NCBI RefSeq assembly: GCF_019021925.1
Contig: NZ_CP058990.1
Span: 481,001-545,000, forward strand
Reading direction: 5' to 3'
DNA from: Cellulophaga sp. HaHaR_3_176
GTDB lineage: Bacteria; Bacteroidota; Bacteroidia; Flavobacteriales; Flavobacteriaceae
Length of the DNA stretch: 64,000 nucleotides
Position 1 is the first letter of the stretch. The number at the start of each line of letters is the position of its first letter. Shown piece by piece: positions 1-9,727 of the stretch. Below the pieces are notes generated by a model. The model saw only the letters and a program-made list of their open reading frames with translations, was not told the DNA's origin and did no database searches. Both the position numbers and the translations under genes were made by a program.

Positions 1-145
1 GAATCTTTCCAAAAAACGTTTCTACATCCCTGAAGAAGACCGTTGGGTTACTTTAAAAGTATCTGCAAGGGCGTTGAAATCTATCAATAAAAAAGGGATT
101 TCTGCAGTTTTGAAAGAAGCTAAAGCTAATGGATTAATTAAGTAA
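1..145 (+). CDS. rpmB: 50S ribosomal protein L28, C-terminal part
   Basis: The window opens inside this gene, and only the last 47 codons are present, in the frame starting at base 2 and ending at the TAA at 143-145. The visible tail (NLSKKRFYIPEEDRW, then VSARALKSINKKGI) is the conserved C-terminal half of bacterial L28, a small protein of the large ribosomal subunit. It is followed at once by rpmG and a DUF4295 gene in the same direction, the usual Bacteroidetes arrangement, so the three are probably cotranscribed. The start lies outside the window. Confidence 0.93.
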   Translation, partial: NLSKKRFYIPEEDRWVTLKVSARALKSINKKGISAVLKEAKANGLIK

Positions 146-166
146 TCCGAAAAAAAATCTAGTAAA

Positions 167-349
167 ATGGCTAAGAAAGGCAATAGAATCCAAGTGATAT
201 TGGAATGTACGGAGCATAAAGAATCAGGACAGCCTGGTACTTCAAGATACATTACAACGAAAAACAAAAAGAACACTCCTGATAGAATTGAGATTAAGAA
301 ATTTAATCCAATTTTAAAAAGAATGACTGTTCATAAAGAAATTAAATAA
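167..349 (+). CDS. rpmG: 50S ribosomal protein L33
   Basis: This 60-residue basic protein begins [18 protein letters not shown] and continues with [10 protein letters not shown] and a C-terminal [11 protein letters not shown], the L33 pattern. It is a component of the large ribosomal subunit near the E site. It has only one cysteine, so this is a form without the four-cysteine zinc ribbon (C- type). It starts 21 bases after rpmB and is followed by the DUF4295 gene, forming a small ribosomal operon. Confidence 0.95.
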   Translation: MAKKGNRIQVILECTEHKESGQPGTSRYITTKNKKNTPDRIEIKKFNPILKRMTVHKEIK

Positions 350-383
350 TTTTTGCTCTTAGCAAAGATAAAAAAGACAAGTT

Positions 384-536
384 ATGGCAAAGAAAACAGT
401 AGCAAGTTTACAAACCAGCTCAAAAAGATTAACTAAAGCTATAAAAATGATTAAGTCTCCTAAATCAGGTGCTTATACATTTAGCGAGTCAGTTATGAAT
501 CCTGAAGAGGTTAGTGATTGGTTGAACAAAAAATAA
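384..536 (+). CDS. DUF4295 family protein (50 aa)
   Basis: This 50-codon gene runs from ATG at 384 to TAA at 534-536. The product begins MAKKTVASLQTSSKRLTKAI and ends VMNPEEVSDWLNKK. It is a short, strongly basic protein of the DUF4295 family, which in Bacteroidetes sits directly behind rpmG. That position and composition suggest a ribosome-associated protein, but its molecular role is not established. It is the last gene before a strong terminator. Confidence 0.88.
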   Translation: MAKKTVASLQTSSKRLTKAIKMIKSPKSGAYTFSESVMNPEEVSDWLNKK

Positions 537-556
537 TATATCCAATTTATTGGTAT

Positions 557-590
557 AAGGCTACTTTCGTAAGAGAGTAGCCTTTTTTAT
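557..590 (+). terminator. rho-independent terminator of the rpmB-rpmG operon
   Basis: Nine-base-pair stem (AAGGCTACT at 557-565 with AGTAGCCTT at 576-584) followed by a T-rich run. It lies just after the DUF4295 gene. Confidence 0.85.
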
Positions 591-701
591 TTTATATATG
601 TAGTTTTTTAACCTTGCTATGCGTCTTATTAATAATTACTTTTTAATTTCAGTTTATTCTTCTGCTCATTTCATATATTTGATAAAGAATTTTTAATTAT
701 T

Positions 702-1661
702 ATGAGTTTATTTAAAAATATTTTTTCTTCTAAAAAGAAAGAAACCTTAGATAAAGGTTTGGAGAAAACTAAATCGTCTTTTTTTGGAAAACTTAGTAAA
801 GCCGTTGCTGGAAAATCTAAGGTAGATGATGATGTTTTAGATAATTTAGAAGAAATTTTAGTTAGTTCTGATGTTGGAGTAAATACAACTCTTAAAATTA
901 TTCAAGGTATTGAGGCTCGTGTAGCTAAAGATAAATATGTTGGTACTGATGAGTTAAATCTTATTTTAAGAGAAGAAATAGCAAGACTACTTTCTGAAAC
1001 TAACTCAGGCGAAGATGTAGAGTTTACCATTCCTAAAAATAAAAAGCCATATGTAATAATGGTTGTAGGGGTTAATGGAGTAGGTAAAACTACTACTATA
1101 GGTAAGTTAGCATATCAGTTTAAGAAAAAAGGTTTAAAAGTAGTTTTAGGTGCTGGTGACACCTTTAGAGCGGCAGCTATAGATCAATTACAAATTTGGG
1201 CTGATAGAGTTGATGTCCCTATTGTAAAGCAACAAATGGGTAGCGACCCTGCTTCGGTAGCTTTTGACACTCTTAGTTCTGCAGTTACACAAGATGCTGA
1301 TGTTGTTATTATAGATACAGCAGGTAGGTTGCATAATAAAATTAACTTAATGAATGAGCTTTCTAAAGTTAGTAGGGTAATGCAAAAGGTTGTACCTGAT
1401 ACACCTAATGATGTGCTCTTAGTTTTAGACGGTTCTACTGGTCAAAATGCATTTGAGCAAGCAAAGCAATTTACAAAAGCTACAAATGTTACTGCTTTAG
1501 CTGTTACTAAATTAGATGGTACGGCAAAAGGAGGGGTTGTAATTGGTATTTCTGACCAATTTAAAATTCCTGTTAAGTATATAGGTGTAGGTGAAGGTAT
1601 TGAAGATCTTCAAGTATTTAATAAACATGAGTTTGTAGATTCTTTTTTTAGTAATAAATAA
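702..1661 (+). CDS. ftsY: signal recognition particle receptor FtsY
   Basis: FtsY is the membrane-associated SRP-receptor GTPase that docks ribosome-nascent chain complexes to the translocon. The 319-residue protein has the N domain (about residues 25-100) and the G domain. G1 is GVNGVGKTTT from residue 123, followed by GAGDTFRAAA, DTAGRLH, TKLDGTAKGG and the C-terminal KYIGVGEGIEDL. It lacks the long acidic A domain of E. coli FtsY, as is usual in Bacteroidetes; a short lysine-rich N-terminus (KNIFSSKKKE) may provide membrane contact. The gene stands alone between two terminators, behind the L28/L33 operon. Confidence 0.96.
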   Translation: MSLFKNIFSSKKKETLDKGLEKTKSSFFGKLSKAVAGKSKVDDDVLDNLEEILVSSDVGVNTTLKIIQGIEARVAKDKYVGTDELNLILREEIARLLSETNSGEDVEFTIPKNKKPYVIMVVGVNGVGKTTTIGKLAYQFKKKGLKVVLGAGDTFRAAAIDQLQIWADRVDVPIVKQQMGSDPASVAFDTLSSAVTQDADVVIIDTAGRLHNKINLMNELSKVSRVMQKVVPDTPNDVLLVLDGSTGQNAFEQAKQFTKATNVTALAVTKLDGTAKGGVVIGISDQFKIPVKYIGVGEGIEDLQVFNKHEFVDSFFSNK

Positions 1662-1677
1662 GAATAAAATATTTTTT

Positions 1678-1720
1678 AAAGCCCTGTAAAGATCAGTTAA
1701 GATTTTTACAGGGCTTTTTC
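1678..1720 (+). terminator. terminator after ftsY
   Basis: Thirteen-base-pair perfect stem (1678-1690 with 1705-1717) around GCCCTGT, followed by T's. It ends the ftsY transcript before the amidase gene. Confidence 0.85.
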
Positions 1721-1778
1721 GTTTAGTGAGCTTAAGTAGTTTGTTATTATTCTGTATTTTTAAAGGAAAAAATATATT

Positions 1779-3452
1779 ATGAATAAACTTCTTATTTTAG
1801 GAATGTTAACTTTAATTTTTTCATGCAAAAATAATTCTCATGTAAAAGAAGAGAAAGTTATTTGGGAACCTTATAACGATTCATTAGAGGTTGCTGGTAA
1901 TAAAAATCATGAAATTGAGAGAATGCAATTTAAACTTGTTCAATCTAAAATTTTAGATAAAAACGAAGTGTTTTTACCACTATATAATGAGGTTTCAGAA
2001 ATAAAAGAAAAAGATTATTTAAAATGGAAAGATTATATTTTAGAAAAAGATATTCCAACAATTCAATCTTATATAACTAATGGTGATTTGAGTTATGAAG
2101 AATTAACTCTTTTTTATTTATACAGAATATATAAATATGAACTTAATAATTCTACAACATTAAATACTATTCTAGCTTTAAATGAAAATGTTATTGAAGA
2201 AGCAAGGGCTTTAGATTTAGAATTTAAAAAATCAGAATCAATTAAGCGACACCCTATATATGGTATGCCTATTTTATTAAAAGATAATATAGATACTTAT
2301 GGAATGAACACTACAGCCGGTGCTATAGCATTGATTGGTAATAAAACCGATGACGCATTTATAGTAGAACAATTAAAAAGTAATGGGGCTCTAATTTTAG
2401 GAAAGGTAAATTTAAGTGAATGGGCATATTTTTTGTGTTCAGGATGCCCAGTTGGCTATAGTGCTGTGGGTGGTCAAACTTTAAACCCTTATGGGCGTAA
2501 AGTTTTTGAAACAGGTGGTTCTAGTGCGGGTAGTGGAACTTCAATAGCAGCGAACTATGCTGTGGCTGCTGTAGGAACAGAAACATCAGGTTCTATTTTA
2601 TCTCCTTCAAGTCAAAATTCCGTTGTAGGGTTAAAGCCTACTATTGGCTTGTTAAGTAGATCGGGAATAGTGCCTATTTCAGGCACGTTAGATACACCTG
2701 GTCCTATGACGAAAAATGTTGTTGATAATGCTATTTTATTATCAGCGATGATGGGTCATGATTTAACGGATAGTAAATCGGTACCGACTGATAAAAACTA
2801 TATAGATGCTGTTATGAATAACGCTTCGTTAAATGGTATACGATTTGGTGCATTCAAAAATTTGATTGAAACAGATAGTATTTATGCTTTAACTATAGAG
2901 AAAATTAAATCTTCTGGTGGTATTGTAGTAGCGTTTACTCCTGAACAAGTAAATCTACCTGGTTTTTTGAGTATTTTAAATATAGATATGAAAAATGATT
3001 TACCAGGTTACATTAAGGCAAATTCAAAAGATAAAGATGCTGTTAAAGTTACATCCATTCAAGATGTTATTGAGTTTAATAATTTAGATTCGATTACGAG
3101 AATACCATACGGACAAGCTTTGTTTGAGGGTATGGTTGTTGATACTACAACAGCAGAACAATTAGAAAAAATAATTAAAGATTTGGAAATTATCAGTCGA
3201 TCTTATTTTGATGAGGTAATGGATGTAAATAATTTAGATGCAATATTGAGTATTAATAATTATCATGCAGGTTATGCAGCTGTTGCAAAATACCCAGCAT
3301 TGACGGTGCCTATGGGGTATAAAACTACAGGAGAACCAATAAGCTTAACATTTATAGCAAAACAATACGAAGAAGATAAATTATTAGGCTTAGGCTCAGC
3401 TTTTGAAATGGCTACAAAAATTAGAAAGATGCCATCTGGTTATATAGATTAA
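1779..3452 (+). CDS. amidase-signature family lipoprotein
   Basis: This 557-residue hydrolase belongs to the amidase signature family, which cleaves C-N amide bonds with a Ser-cisSer-Lys triad. All three residues are visible: Lys168 in LLKDNIDTYG, the glycine/serine loop GGSSAGSGTS from residue 246 (cis-Ser about 248), and the nucleophile Ser272 in TSGSILSPSS. The N-terminus is a lipoprotein signal (LLILGMLTLIFSC), so the enzyme is probably anchored in the envelope facing the periplasm or outside. A spacer of about 130 residues precedes the catalytic domain. The substrate cannot be told from sequence. It is monocistronic. Confidence 0.9.
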   Translation: MNKLLILGMLTLIFSCKNNSHVKEEKVIWEPYNDSLEVAGNKNHEIERMQFKLVQSKILDKNEVFLPLYNEVSEIKEKDYLKWKDYILEKDIPTIQSYITNGDLSYEELTLFYLYRIYKYELNNSTTLNTILALNENVIEEARALDLEFKKSESIKRHPIYGMPILLKDNIDTYGMNTTAGAIALIGNKTDDAFIVEQLKSNGALILGKVNLSEWAYFLCSGCPVGYSAVGGQTLNPYGRKVFETGGSSAGSGTSIAANYAVAAVGTETSGSILSPSSQNSVVGLKPTIGLLSRSGIVPISGTLDTPGPMTKNVVDNAILLSAMMGHDLTDSKSVPTDKNYIDAVMNNASLNGIRFGAFKNLIETDSIYALTIEKIKSSGGIVVAFTPEQVNLPGFLSILNIDMKNDLPGYIKANSKDKDAVKVTSIQDVIEFNNLDSITRIPYGQALFEGMVVDTTTAEQLEKIIKDLEIISRSYFDEVMDVNNLDAILSINNYHAGYAAVAKYPALTVPMGYKTTGEPISLTFIAKQYEEDKLLGLGSAFEMATKIRKMPSGYID

Positions 3453-3607
3453 TATTTAGTTTTTATCCATAATTTAGTATCAGATCTAAGTAAAGCAAAG
3501 ATATATACCTCAGTAGCTCCTCTTGTTTCTGGGAATTACTATTTATAAAATTATAACGTTCTGTAAATAAAAATGATATAAATAAGCGAGGTCTTTTTTG
3601 CTTGTTG

Positions 3608-3615
3608 TACTTTTG
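3608..3615 (+). promoter_or_regulatory. -7 promoter element of rimO
   Basis: TACTTTTG matches the Bacteroidetes -7 consensus TAnnTTTG. Transcription would begin near 3620, which excludes the TTG codon at 3602 as a translation start and supports the ATG at 3632. No convincing -33 element is seen. Confidence 0.55.
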
Positions 3616-3631
3616 CACATTATTTAAAGAT

Positions 3632-4939
3632 ATGCGCACAAAAACACTTAAAAAGAATAAAATAAATGTAGTTACCCTTGGTTGCTCTAAGAATGTATAT
3701 GATTCTGAAGTGCTAATGGGGCAATTAAAGGCGAACAACAAAGAAGTTGTTCATGAAGGAGAAGGTAATATAGTTGTAATAAATACTTGTGGTTTTATAG
3801 CTAACGCTAAAGAAGAAAGTGTTAATACTATATTAGATTTTGTTCAGAAGAAAGAAGAAGGTGTTGTTGATAAGGTTTTTGTAACAGGTTGCTTAAGTGA
3901 GCGTTATAAACCAGATCTTCAAAAGGAAATACCAAATGTAGATGAATATTTTGGTACTACTGAGTTGCCGAATCTTTTAAAGGCATTAGGTGCAGATTAT
4001 AAGCATGAGTTAATCGGTGAACGTTTAACTACTACACCTAAAAATTATGCATATTTAAAGATAGCAGAAGGATGTGATAGACCTTGTTCTTTTTGTGCTA
4101 TTCCTTTAATGAGAGGGAAACATAAAAGTACACCTATTGAAAATTTAGTTATCGAGGCTGAAAAATTAGCAGCTAAAGGTGTAAAAGAATTGATATTAAT
4201 AGCTCAAGATTTAACATATTATGGGTTAGATATTTATAAGAAAAGAAATTTAGCAGAGCTTTTAAAAGAACTTGTAAAAGTAGATGGTATCGATTGGATT
4301 CGTTTGCATTATGCTTTCCCTACAGGTTTTCCGATGGATGTTTTAGAGGTAATGAGAAATGAGCCTAAGGTTTGTAACTATTTAGATATTCCTTTGCAAC
4401 ATATTTCAGATAGTATACTTAAAAGTATGCGAAGAGGAACTACGCAGGTAAAAACAACTAAATTATTACAAGAGTTTAGAGCTGCGGTACCAGAAATGGC
4501 GATTAGAACAACCTTAATTGTTGGTTATCCAGGAGAAACAGAAGAAGATTATCAAACCTTAAAAGCTTGGGTAGAAGAAATGCGTTTTGAGCGTTTAGGT
4601 TGTTTTACTTATAGTCATGAAGAAAATACACATGCATTTTCTTTAGTTGATGATGTTCCTGAAGAAGTAAAACAACAGAGGGCTTCTGAAATTATGGAGA
4701 TACAATCTCAAATTTCATGGGAGTTAAATCAAGAAAAAATAGGTCAAACTTTACGTTGTATTATCGATAGAAAAGAAGGACAGCATTTTATCGGAAGAAC
4801 AGAGTTTGATTCTCCAGATGTAGATAATGAAGTTTTAATTGATGCGTCAAAACACTATCTAAAAGTTGGCGACTTCGTTAATATAAAAATTACAGAAGCC
4901 GCAGATTTCGATTTATACGGTGACCCTGCTATAGCTTAG
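3632..4939 (+). CDS. rimO: ribosomal protein S12 methylthiotransferase RimO
   Basis: RimO adds a methylthio group to the conserved aspartate of ribosomal protein S12, using two 4Fe-4S clusters and S-adenosylmethionine. The N-terminal methylthiotransferase domain has its three cysteines (LGCSKN, NTCGF, TGCLSE). The radical-SAM motif CxxxCxxC is at Cys148, Cys152 and Cys155 (EGCDRPCSFC), and the last 70 residues look like a TRAM domain. I start at ATG 3632 (435 aa) rather than an in-frame TTG 30 bases upstream, because the promoter -7 element overlaps that stretch. Its stop codon overlaps the stop of the convergent DUF3999 gene. Confidence 0.95.
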   Translation: MRTKTLKKNKINVVTLGCSKNVYDSEVLMGQLKANNKEVVHEGEGNIVVINTCGFIANAKEESVNTILDFVQKKEEGVVDKVFVTGCLSERYKPDLQKEIPNVDEYFGTTELPNLLKALGADYKHELIGERLTTTPKNYAYLKIAEGCDRPCSFCAIPLMRGKHKSTPIENLVIEAEKLAAKGVKELILIAQDLTYYGLDIYKKRNLAELLKELVKVDGIDWIRLHYAFPTGFPMDVLEVMRNEPKVCNYLDIPLQHISDSILKSMRRGTTQVKTTKLLQEFRAAVPEMAIRTTLIVGYPGETEEDYQTLKAWVEEMRFERLGCFTYSHEENTHAFSLVDDVPEEVKQQRASEIMEIQSQISWELNQEKIGQTLRCIIDRKEGQHFIGRTEFDSPDVDNEVLIDASKHYLKVGDFVNIKITEAADFDLYGDPAIA

Positions 4940-6165
4940 CTTTTTTTGATCATACCAATAGTAAACCATGTAATTACAGCGATAATTACTAACATAATAC
5001 CCCAAAGCCATTTTTTGTTTTCAAAAAGTGGCTTTGTTTGTTCTTTATCAATTTTGGTAATTGCTATTTCCTTATCTAAAGATACTATAGGGTTGTTTTT
5101 TGGTATGGAATTAGGTATTGAGCTAATATCATAATTTGGTTTATTGCTTAAGTTTTTTCCGTAAACTAAATAATAGGTTGCAGTCTTAGTGAATCTCGTA
5201 ATTAGCTCGTGTTGGAAGCCTTTTATGTTGATATTTGAAACTTCAATTGGTTCGTTGTCTTGCTGATCAATAATTATTTTAAATTTCTTAGTTTTTATTG
5301 AACTAAACCTAAATTCATTGCTTTCTAATGAGCTCAAAACTCCAGAGTTTAAAATTCTATAATTGTATTTCAAACCTTTTTCTGTTTGCACACTATCATT
5401 CGCATATAGTATTTGAATAGGTCGGTAATAGTCGTTAGTGTTGTCTATAGCTAGCTGTATATAACTTATGGGTACTGCTTTTTCTAAATCTACAGTAATT
5501 GTAGATATTTTATTACTAAAGTTACTTTCTATATTTTTAATGTCATGAGAAATATAATTAGCCAAAGTTTTTTGATTCTTATAAATTCTGGCACCTTTTA
5601 ATTTCGGATCCTTTTTAGTATTAATTCGTACTCTGTAATATTTATATGAAGAATTTTCGAACTTAAGAGTCGTAAAACTATAGTTGGTATACTCATTTTT
5701 AATAGATAAAATTCGGTAGTTTTCTTTTAATATAAACCATTCTTTTTGGTTTTGGCTAGCTTCTAGGGTAATTGTGTACTCAAAATTTGTAGTGTCAAAA
5801 TTTAATTCAATTTCATTAATAACTTCCTTATTCGTAATTTCATAAGAATAGTAGTACCCATTGTTATTGTGACTTGAGTTTAAAGGTTTAAAGTCGACAA
5901 AAACATTTTCGACATTACTGTTCTTTATATTTAAAATATAAGGAGCTTCCGTGGTGTCTTTTTTTGATACTCCAAATATTCTAATATCAGATAAGTCGTT
6001 TCTTGTCTTTTCAAAAATATCATTAGGTAACGGTATACTGTGCCATTTTTCTGTAATGTCATGTATTTCGCGTTTGTAGTTGTACTGATCTATTTGAGCA
6101 CTTAAAAAAGTGCTGAATAATAGAAAAATCACTACTATATTATTCGCTTTTTGAATCATTTTCAA
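4936..6165 (-). CDS. DUF3999 family protein
   Basis: This 409-residue protein has a signal peptide (IVVIFLLFSTFLSAQ), a long beta-rich extracytoplasmic region and one C-terminal membrane helix (WLWGIMLVIIAVITWFTIGMI) followed by a short basic tail. This is the layout of DUF3999 proteins. Its start overlaps the end of the DUF2339 gene by 26 bases, so the two are translationally coupled; this pairing recurs in many bacteria and suggests one membrane complex. The function is unknown. The sequence AKFTFDTTNFEYTITLEASQ-type central segment resembles a discoidin-like beta fold, but that is only an impression. Confidence 0.7.
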   Translation of the reverse strand: MKMIQKANNIVVIFLLFSTFLSAQIDQYNYKREIHDITEKWHSIPLPNDIFEKTRNDLSDIRIFGVSKKDTTEAPYILNIKNSNVENVFVDFKPLNSSHNNNGYYYSYEITNKEVINEIELNFDTTNFEYTITLEASQNQKEWFILKENYRILSIKNEYTNYSFTTLKFENSSYKYYRVRINTKKDPKLKGARIYKNQKTLANYISHDIKNIESNFSNKISTITVDLEKAVPISYIQLAIDNTNDYYRPIQILYANDSVQTEKGLKYNYRILNSGVLSSLESNEFRFSSIKTKKFKIIIDQQDNEPIEVSNINIKGFQHELITRFTKTATYYLVYGKNLSNKPNYDISSIPNSIPKNNPIVSLDKEIAITKIDKEQTKPLFENKKWLWGIMLVIIAVITWFTIGMIKKS

Positions 6166-8515
6166 TCTGTTTAGTGTATTTGTTATAAAGAAAAGAAATT
6201 ACCAATAATAATAAGCCTAAAGATACGAGTACAATAATTTTTGAGATTGTATCTAAGTCAGCAATGTCATAAAAGAAAAGTTTTACCAGAGTAACCCCGA
6301 AAAGCGATATACCTGCAATTCTAAGATGTTTTTTCTGTTTCCAAATACCTATACTTATTAAAAACAATGAATATGCACCCCATAAAATGCTTAAGTTCAT
6401 TTTGTATGAGCCAGACATGCCTGCTAGGTCCATCCAATGTAAGAGTTCACTACTAAGTACCCATATAGTAGCAGTATGTGTTATAATTTCAAAAGAAACT
6501 TTTAGGCCTACTTTCATAAACTTTTGCTTGGTATATAGTTGCGATAGGTAGATAAGTAAACCTAACAAAGCAAGTGATATATAACGGACAATGATATTAA
6601 ATTTTCCAATTTGATAGTATTCAGATGAACTTTCTAACAGGTAATTGCCTCTAAGTTCGCTTATGGTATATAAACCAACGCATAGAAAACCAAAAACGAC
6701 TACTAAGTTGCTTATCAAGTTTGAAAGACCAAGAGATCTGTTTTTTATAATTCTAATATTGATGAATGATAAGATTGTGAAAAATAAAACCGTGTAATTA
6801 AAAAGCCAAAGATATTTGAAATCGATTAAATTGTAATTATATGTATTAGAAACATAAGAATCTGAATCGGTAAAGGAGATTATAGAGTCTTCAAATAATT
6901 GACTCCAATAACTTGATATTTCAATATAAAAAGCACAATAAGTTACAATAAGTAGTAGTATAGATAAACATACTGAGATAATCTTATTAATTTTTAAATT
7001 ACTAGTTTCTGTTTTATATTTTTTTGAAACAGTTAACCAAAGCATGAAGCCAAAAGAAACAATAACAATTAAAGAGCTTAAGAAGTTAATGTTTAAAAGA
7101 GGAGTTATTCTACTTTCTAAATCACCTTTTATATAGGTATCGTAATTGTAATTCCAATCTTCAATAAGGCTAACAAAGGCTAAAGATGTTAGTATGTAAG
7201 ATAGTTTTTTGTAAATAGATATGTTTTTGGTAACTCCAAACCAGTATAGAATTGCAGCTTCAGTTGCCCATAAAACGGTAACCCAGCTACCATCTAATTG
7301 TACGGGAATTGTAATTGTAATAAATGTAAGAACCAGTGCTGTAATTAAATAGAATAGTTTTTTGTCTGCTAATTTTTGTTTAAAAATAACTGTCGCCATT
7401 ACAAAATGTGTAACAGCATTGGCTAAGGTAAAGACGCCTAAAAGTTCTTTTCCTGTTTGGTGATCAGAAAGTATGTAAAACCCCAACCCGTAATAAACAA
7501 AAGAGTTTAGGAATAAGATTACAACATCACCTGCGTTAAACTGTTCTTTCTTTATTAATTTATAGCTGATAAATGTAATATAGAAAATTAAAAAAAAGAG
7601 GCTTAAAAAACCAAATGCAATAGCAAACTTTTCATCTCTATATTTTATAAACAACCATGCCGTGTATATTAACCAAGTAAATGTAAATGATGAATAATAA
7701 AGAGGTTTCCAATACTTTTTTATAGAAACGATTAATATTCCGATGTTAATTATAGCTACATAACAGAAAAGTGAAAAAACGTCTCCAGAATTATTACTTA
7801 GTAAAAAAGGTACTGCATAAGCACCAACAAGTCCTATGTGTGCTATAATTTGCTTGTTGTAATTTAGTGCAGCTACAATTGTAAATACGGTGAGTAATAG
7901 CATTAGTCCAAATGCCATTAATTGTGGGAAAAGGCCATATAAACTATAACCTGCAAAAGTGATAAAGTAAAGAATGGCAATAGCACCACTAACTAATACA
8001 GCACTATAATTTAAATATTTGACTTTTAATTTTATTCCGAAACCTAATAATGTTAAACCAAAAATATACCCTAAAACGATGCGGGTTAATGGGCTAATCA
8101 AATTATTTTCAATACTATATTTAGCACCTATAACAACACCTATAACGGTAATTAAAATACCTATTTTATTAATTAAGTTTTCGCCAATAAACTTTTCAAT
8201 GTTAGATTTTCCTTTAGGCTTAGTTATGTTTTTAATAGTAGGTCTAGCCTGTGTTTTAGGCGTTTCAATTGGTTTTGGAGCTATTGTATTTATATCTTCA
8301 ACTATTTTTTCAGGAACAAGCTCTATTGGTGTTACTTTTTCTTTAACTAGTTTTATTTCTTCCTGTTTAGGAGTTTGTAAGCTAATATCACCTTTTTTGA
8401 GATTTTCAATCTGTTTGTAAAGACTCATTAGTTCTTTTGCAAAACCTTCTTGTTTGGTTAAGAGTATATCTAGCTTTTCTTCTAAACTTTTTATGTAGTC
8501 TTGGTTGTTGTCCAT
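6140..8515 (-). CDS. DUF2339 multi-pass membrane protein
   Basis: This is a 791-residue integral membrane protein. The first 40 residues are predicted coiled coil (KSLEEKLDILLTKQEGF), followed by a proline- and lysine-rich linker to about residue 110 and then some two dozen hydrophobic helices to the C-terminus. This is the DUF2339 architecture. The motif IEKFIGENLINKIG just before the first helix is typical of the family. It is cotranscribed with the DUF3999 gene, which it overlaps. The role is unknown; envelope or polysaccharide-related work has been suggested for such proteins, but nothing here proves it. Confidence 0.8.
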   Translation of the reverse strand: MDNNQDYIKSLEEKLDILLTKQEGFAKELMSLYKQIENLKKGDISLQTPKQEEIKLVKEKVTPIELVPEKIVEDINTIAPKPIETPKTQARPTIKNITKPKGKSNIEKFIGENLINKIGILITVIGVVIGAKYSIENNLISPLTRIVLGYIFGLTLLGFGIKLKVKYLNYSAVLVSGAIAILYFITFAGYSLYGLFPQLMAFGLMLLLTVFTIVAALNYNKQIIAHIGLVGAYAVPFLLSNNSGDVFSLFCYVAIINIGILIVSIKKYWKPLYYSSFTFTWLIYTAWLFIKYRDEKFAIAFGFLSLFFLIFYITFISYKLIKKEQFNAGDVVILFLNSFVYYGLGFYILSDHQTGKELLGVFTLANAVTHFVMATVIFKQKLADKKLFYLITALVLTFITITIPVQLDGSWVTVLWATEAAILYWFGVTKNISIYKKLSYILTSLAFVSLIEDWNYNYDTYIKGDLESRITPLLNINFLSSLIVIVSFGFMLWLTVSKKYKTETSNLKINKIISVCLSILLLIVTYCAFYIEISSYWSQLFEDSIISFTDSDSYVSNTYNYNLIDFKYLWLFNYTVLFFTILSFINIRIIKNRSLGLSNLISNLVVVFGFLCVGLYTISELRGNYLLESSSEYYQIGKFNIIVRYISLALLGLLIYLSQLYTKQKFMKVGLKVSFEIITHTATIWVLSSELLHWMDLAGMSGSYKMNLSILWGAYSLFLISIGIWKQKKHLRIAGISLFGVTLVKLFFYDIADLDTISKIIVLVSLGLLLLVISFLYNKYTKQIENDSKSE

Positions 8516-8571
8516 AATGTTGGTTTGGAAAACTATAACTGAAAAAGTTATAATTAGATTGTCTGGTTTGT

Positions 8572-9711
8572 TTATTTTTTGCGTTCTAACTCAGAGGTAT
8601 AGAGTTCTCTTCCTAATTCAGCCATAAAAGGAATGCCAACAACATCGTACTCGTAATTATCATCGTTAAAAGTATGGTTTTTGTTTACCAATATGGTCGC
8701 TGTTAGTAGAAATTCAATATTATTGTCAATATCCTTAATGTAAGCGCAATCGGTTAGTGTGCCATAAGCATAACCAATTTTATTATATATTTTAATATTA
8801 GCAGGTATTGGCTTTTTAGAATCCCCAAACATAAAAAATTTTGCATAGCTATCGTAATATTCATCGCTAGTATATCCTAAATCTTTAGGTAAGCTCTGTA
8901 TAGCGTTTAAAATAAATTCTCTTTGTTTTTCTGTAATATTAAATCTTTCTTGATTTGAGAATTTTTCAGGAAATAATATTCTTTTTAAAACTTGATGTTG
9001 CGCATTAATGGAATAATAATTTTTTAAACTAAAATCAAAAGGTTCGTTTAAAAGTTCATCATCTTCATCTATATGTGCATCCCCCTTTTTTATTTGATTA
9101 AGCTTTAAAGATTGTAGTGGGGTGTTAATTATTTTTTTTAAATAAGTAGTTGTGCTGTCGTTTAAATAAAAAATTAATGGTTTAGTAGTAATCTCATCAG
9201 CATTAAGTGTTGCTATTCTATGAGAGATTCTAACATTCTCAATCCCTTTGTTTTTCAAACGGGTATTTATTTCATCTTGTCCTAAAAATTCAAATAATCT
9301 ATTATACGCTTTATTGTCACTAATGGCGAATATTTTAGCAATTTCAATTGCCATAGTTGTTTCAATTGTATCTCCTTCTACATAAAAAGTAGTATTACGA
9401 TCAAAGTTTTGAATAGAGTTTAGTTTTTCTAATGCTAAAATGGCAACGGGTAGTTTAACACTACTTGCTGGGTAGAAATAGTTGTTTGAATCAGATTGAA
9501 ATGAGTAATCTGTAAAAACTATACTATCGTTTTTACGATCTATTTGAGTGAATTTTATTTGTACTTCATGCTGTTCTAAACTATCTATAACTCTTTTTAT
9601 GTTGGGAGAAGTAGAGTTTAAAGCTTTCTTAAGAGGCGGAGTGGTATCTATTTCTTTTTTGCAAGATAGAAAACAAATGGCTGATAGAAATAGTGCGATA
9701 AATTGCTTCAT
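8572..9711 (-). CDS. class A beta-lactamase-like serine hydrolase, lipoprotein
   Basis: The protein (379 aa from ATG 9711) has a lipoprotein signal MKQFIALFLSAICFLSC and a penicillin-binding/beta-lactamase fold. The motifs are SxxK in PASSVKLPV, SDN in AISDNKAYN, and a KTG equivalent reading KIG in YNKIGYAYGT. No ExxLN omega-loop glutamate like Glu166 of true class A beta-lactamases can be found. A peptidoglycan-directed hydrolase or an orphan esterase is therefore as likely as antibiotic resistance. An upstream in-frame ATG at 9738 would overlap the preceding gene and lengthen the signal peptide, so I prefer 9711. The preceding small gene ends 17 bases upstream, which suggests an operon. Confidence 0.8.
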   Translation of the reverse strand: MKQFIALFLSAICFLSCKKEIDTTPPLKKALNSTSPNIKRVIDSLEQHEVQIKFTQIDRKNDSIVFTDYSFQSDSNNYFYPASSVKLPVAILALEKLNSIQNFDRNTTFYVEGDTIETTMAIEIAKIFAISDNKAYNRLFEFLGQDEINTRLKNKGIENVRISHRIATLNADEITTKPLIFYLNDSTTTYLKKIINTPLQSLKLNQIKKGDAHIDEDDELLNEPFDFSLKNYYSINAQHQVLKRILFPEKFSNQERFNITEKQREFILNAIQSLPKDLGYTSDEYYDSYAKFFMFGDSKKPIPANIKIYNKIGYAYGTLTDCAYIKDIDNNIEFLLTATILVNKNHTFNDDNYEYDVVGIPFMAELGRELYTSELERKK

Positions 9712-9727
9712 GTTATGTTTTTGCTTG

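Noticed and set aside
3602..3631. TTG start for rimO, adding 10 residues
   Set aside because: The stretch contains the -7 promoter element, and the ATG at 3632 fits better.
8572..9711. Antibiotic-resistance beta-lactamase
   Set aside because: SxxK and SDN are present, but the omega-loop glutamate cannot be located, and the third motif is KIG. A resistance function is not supported.
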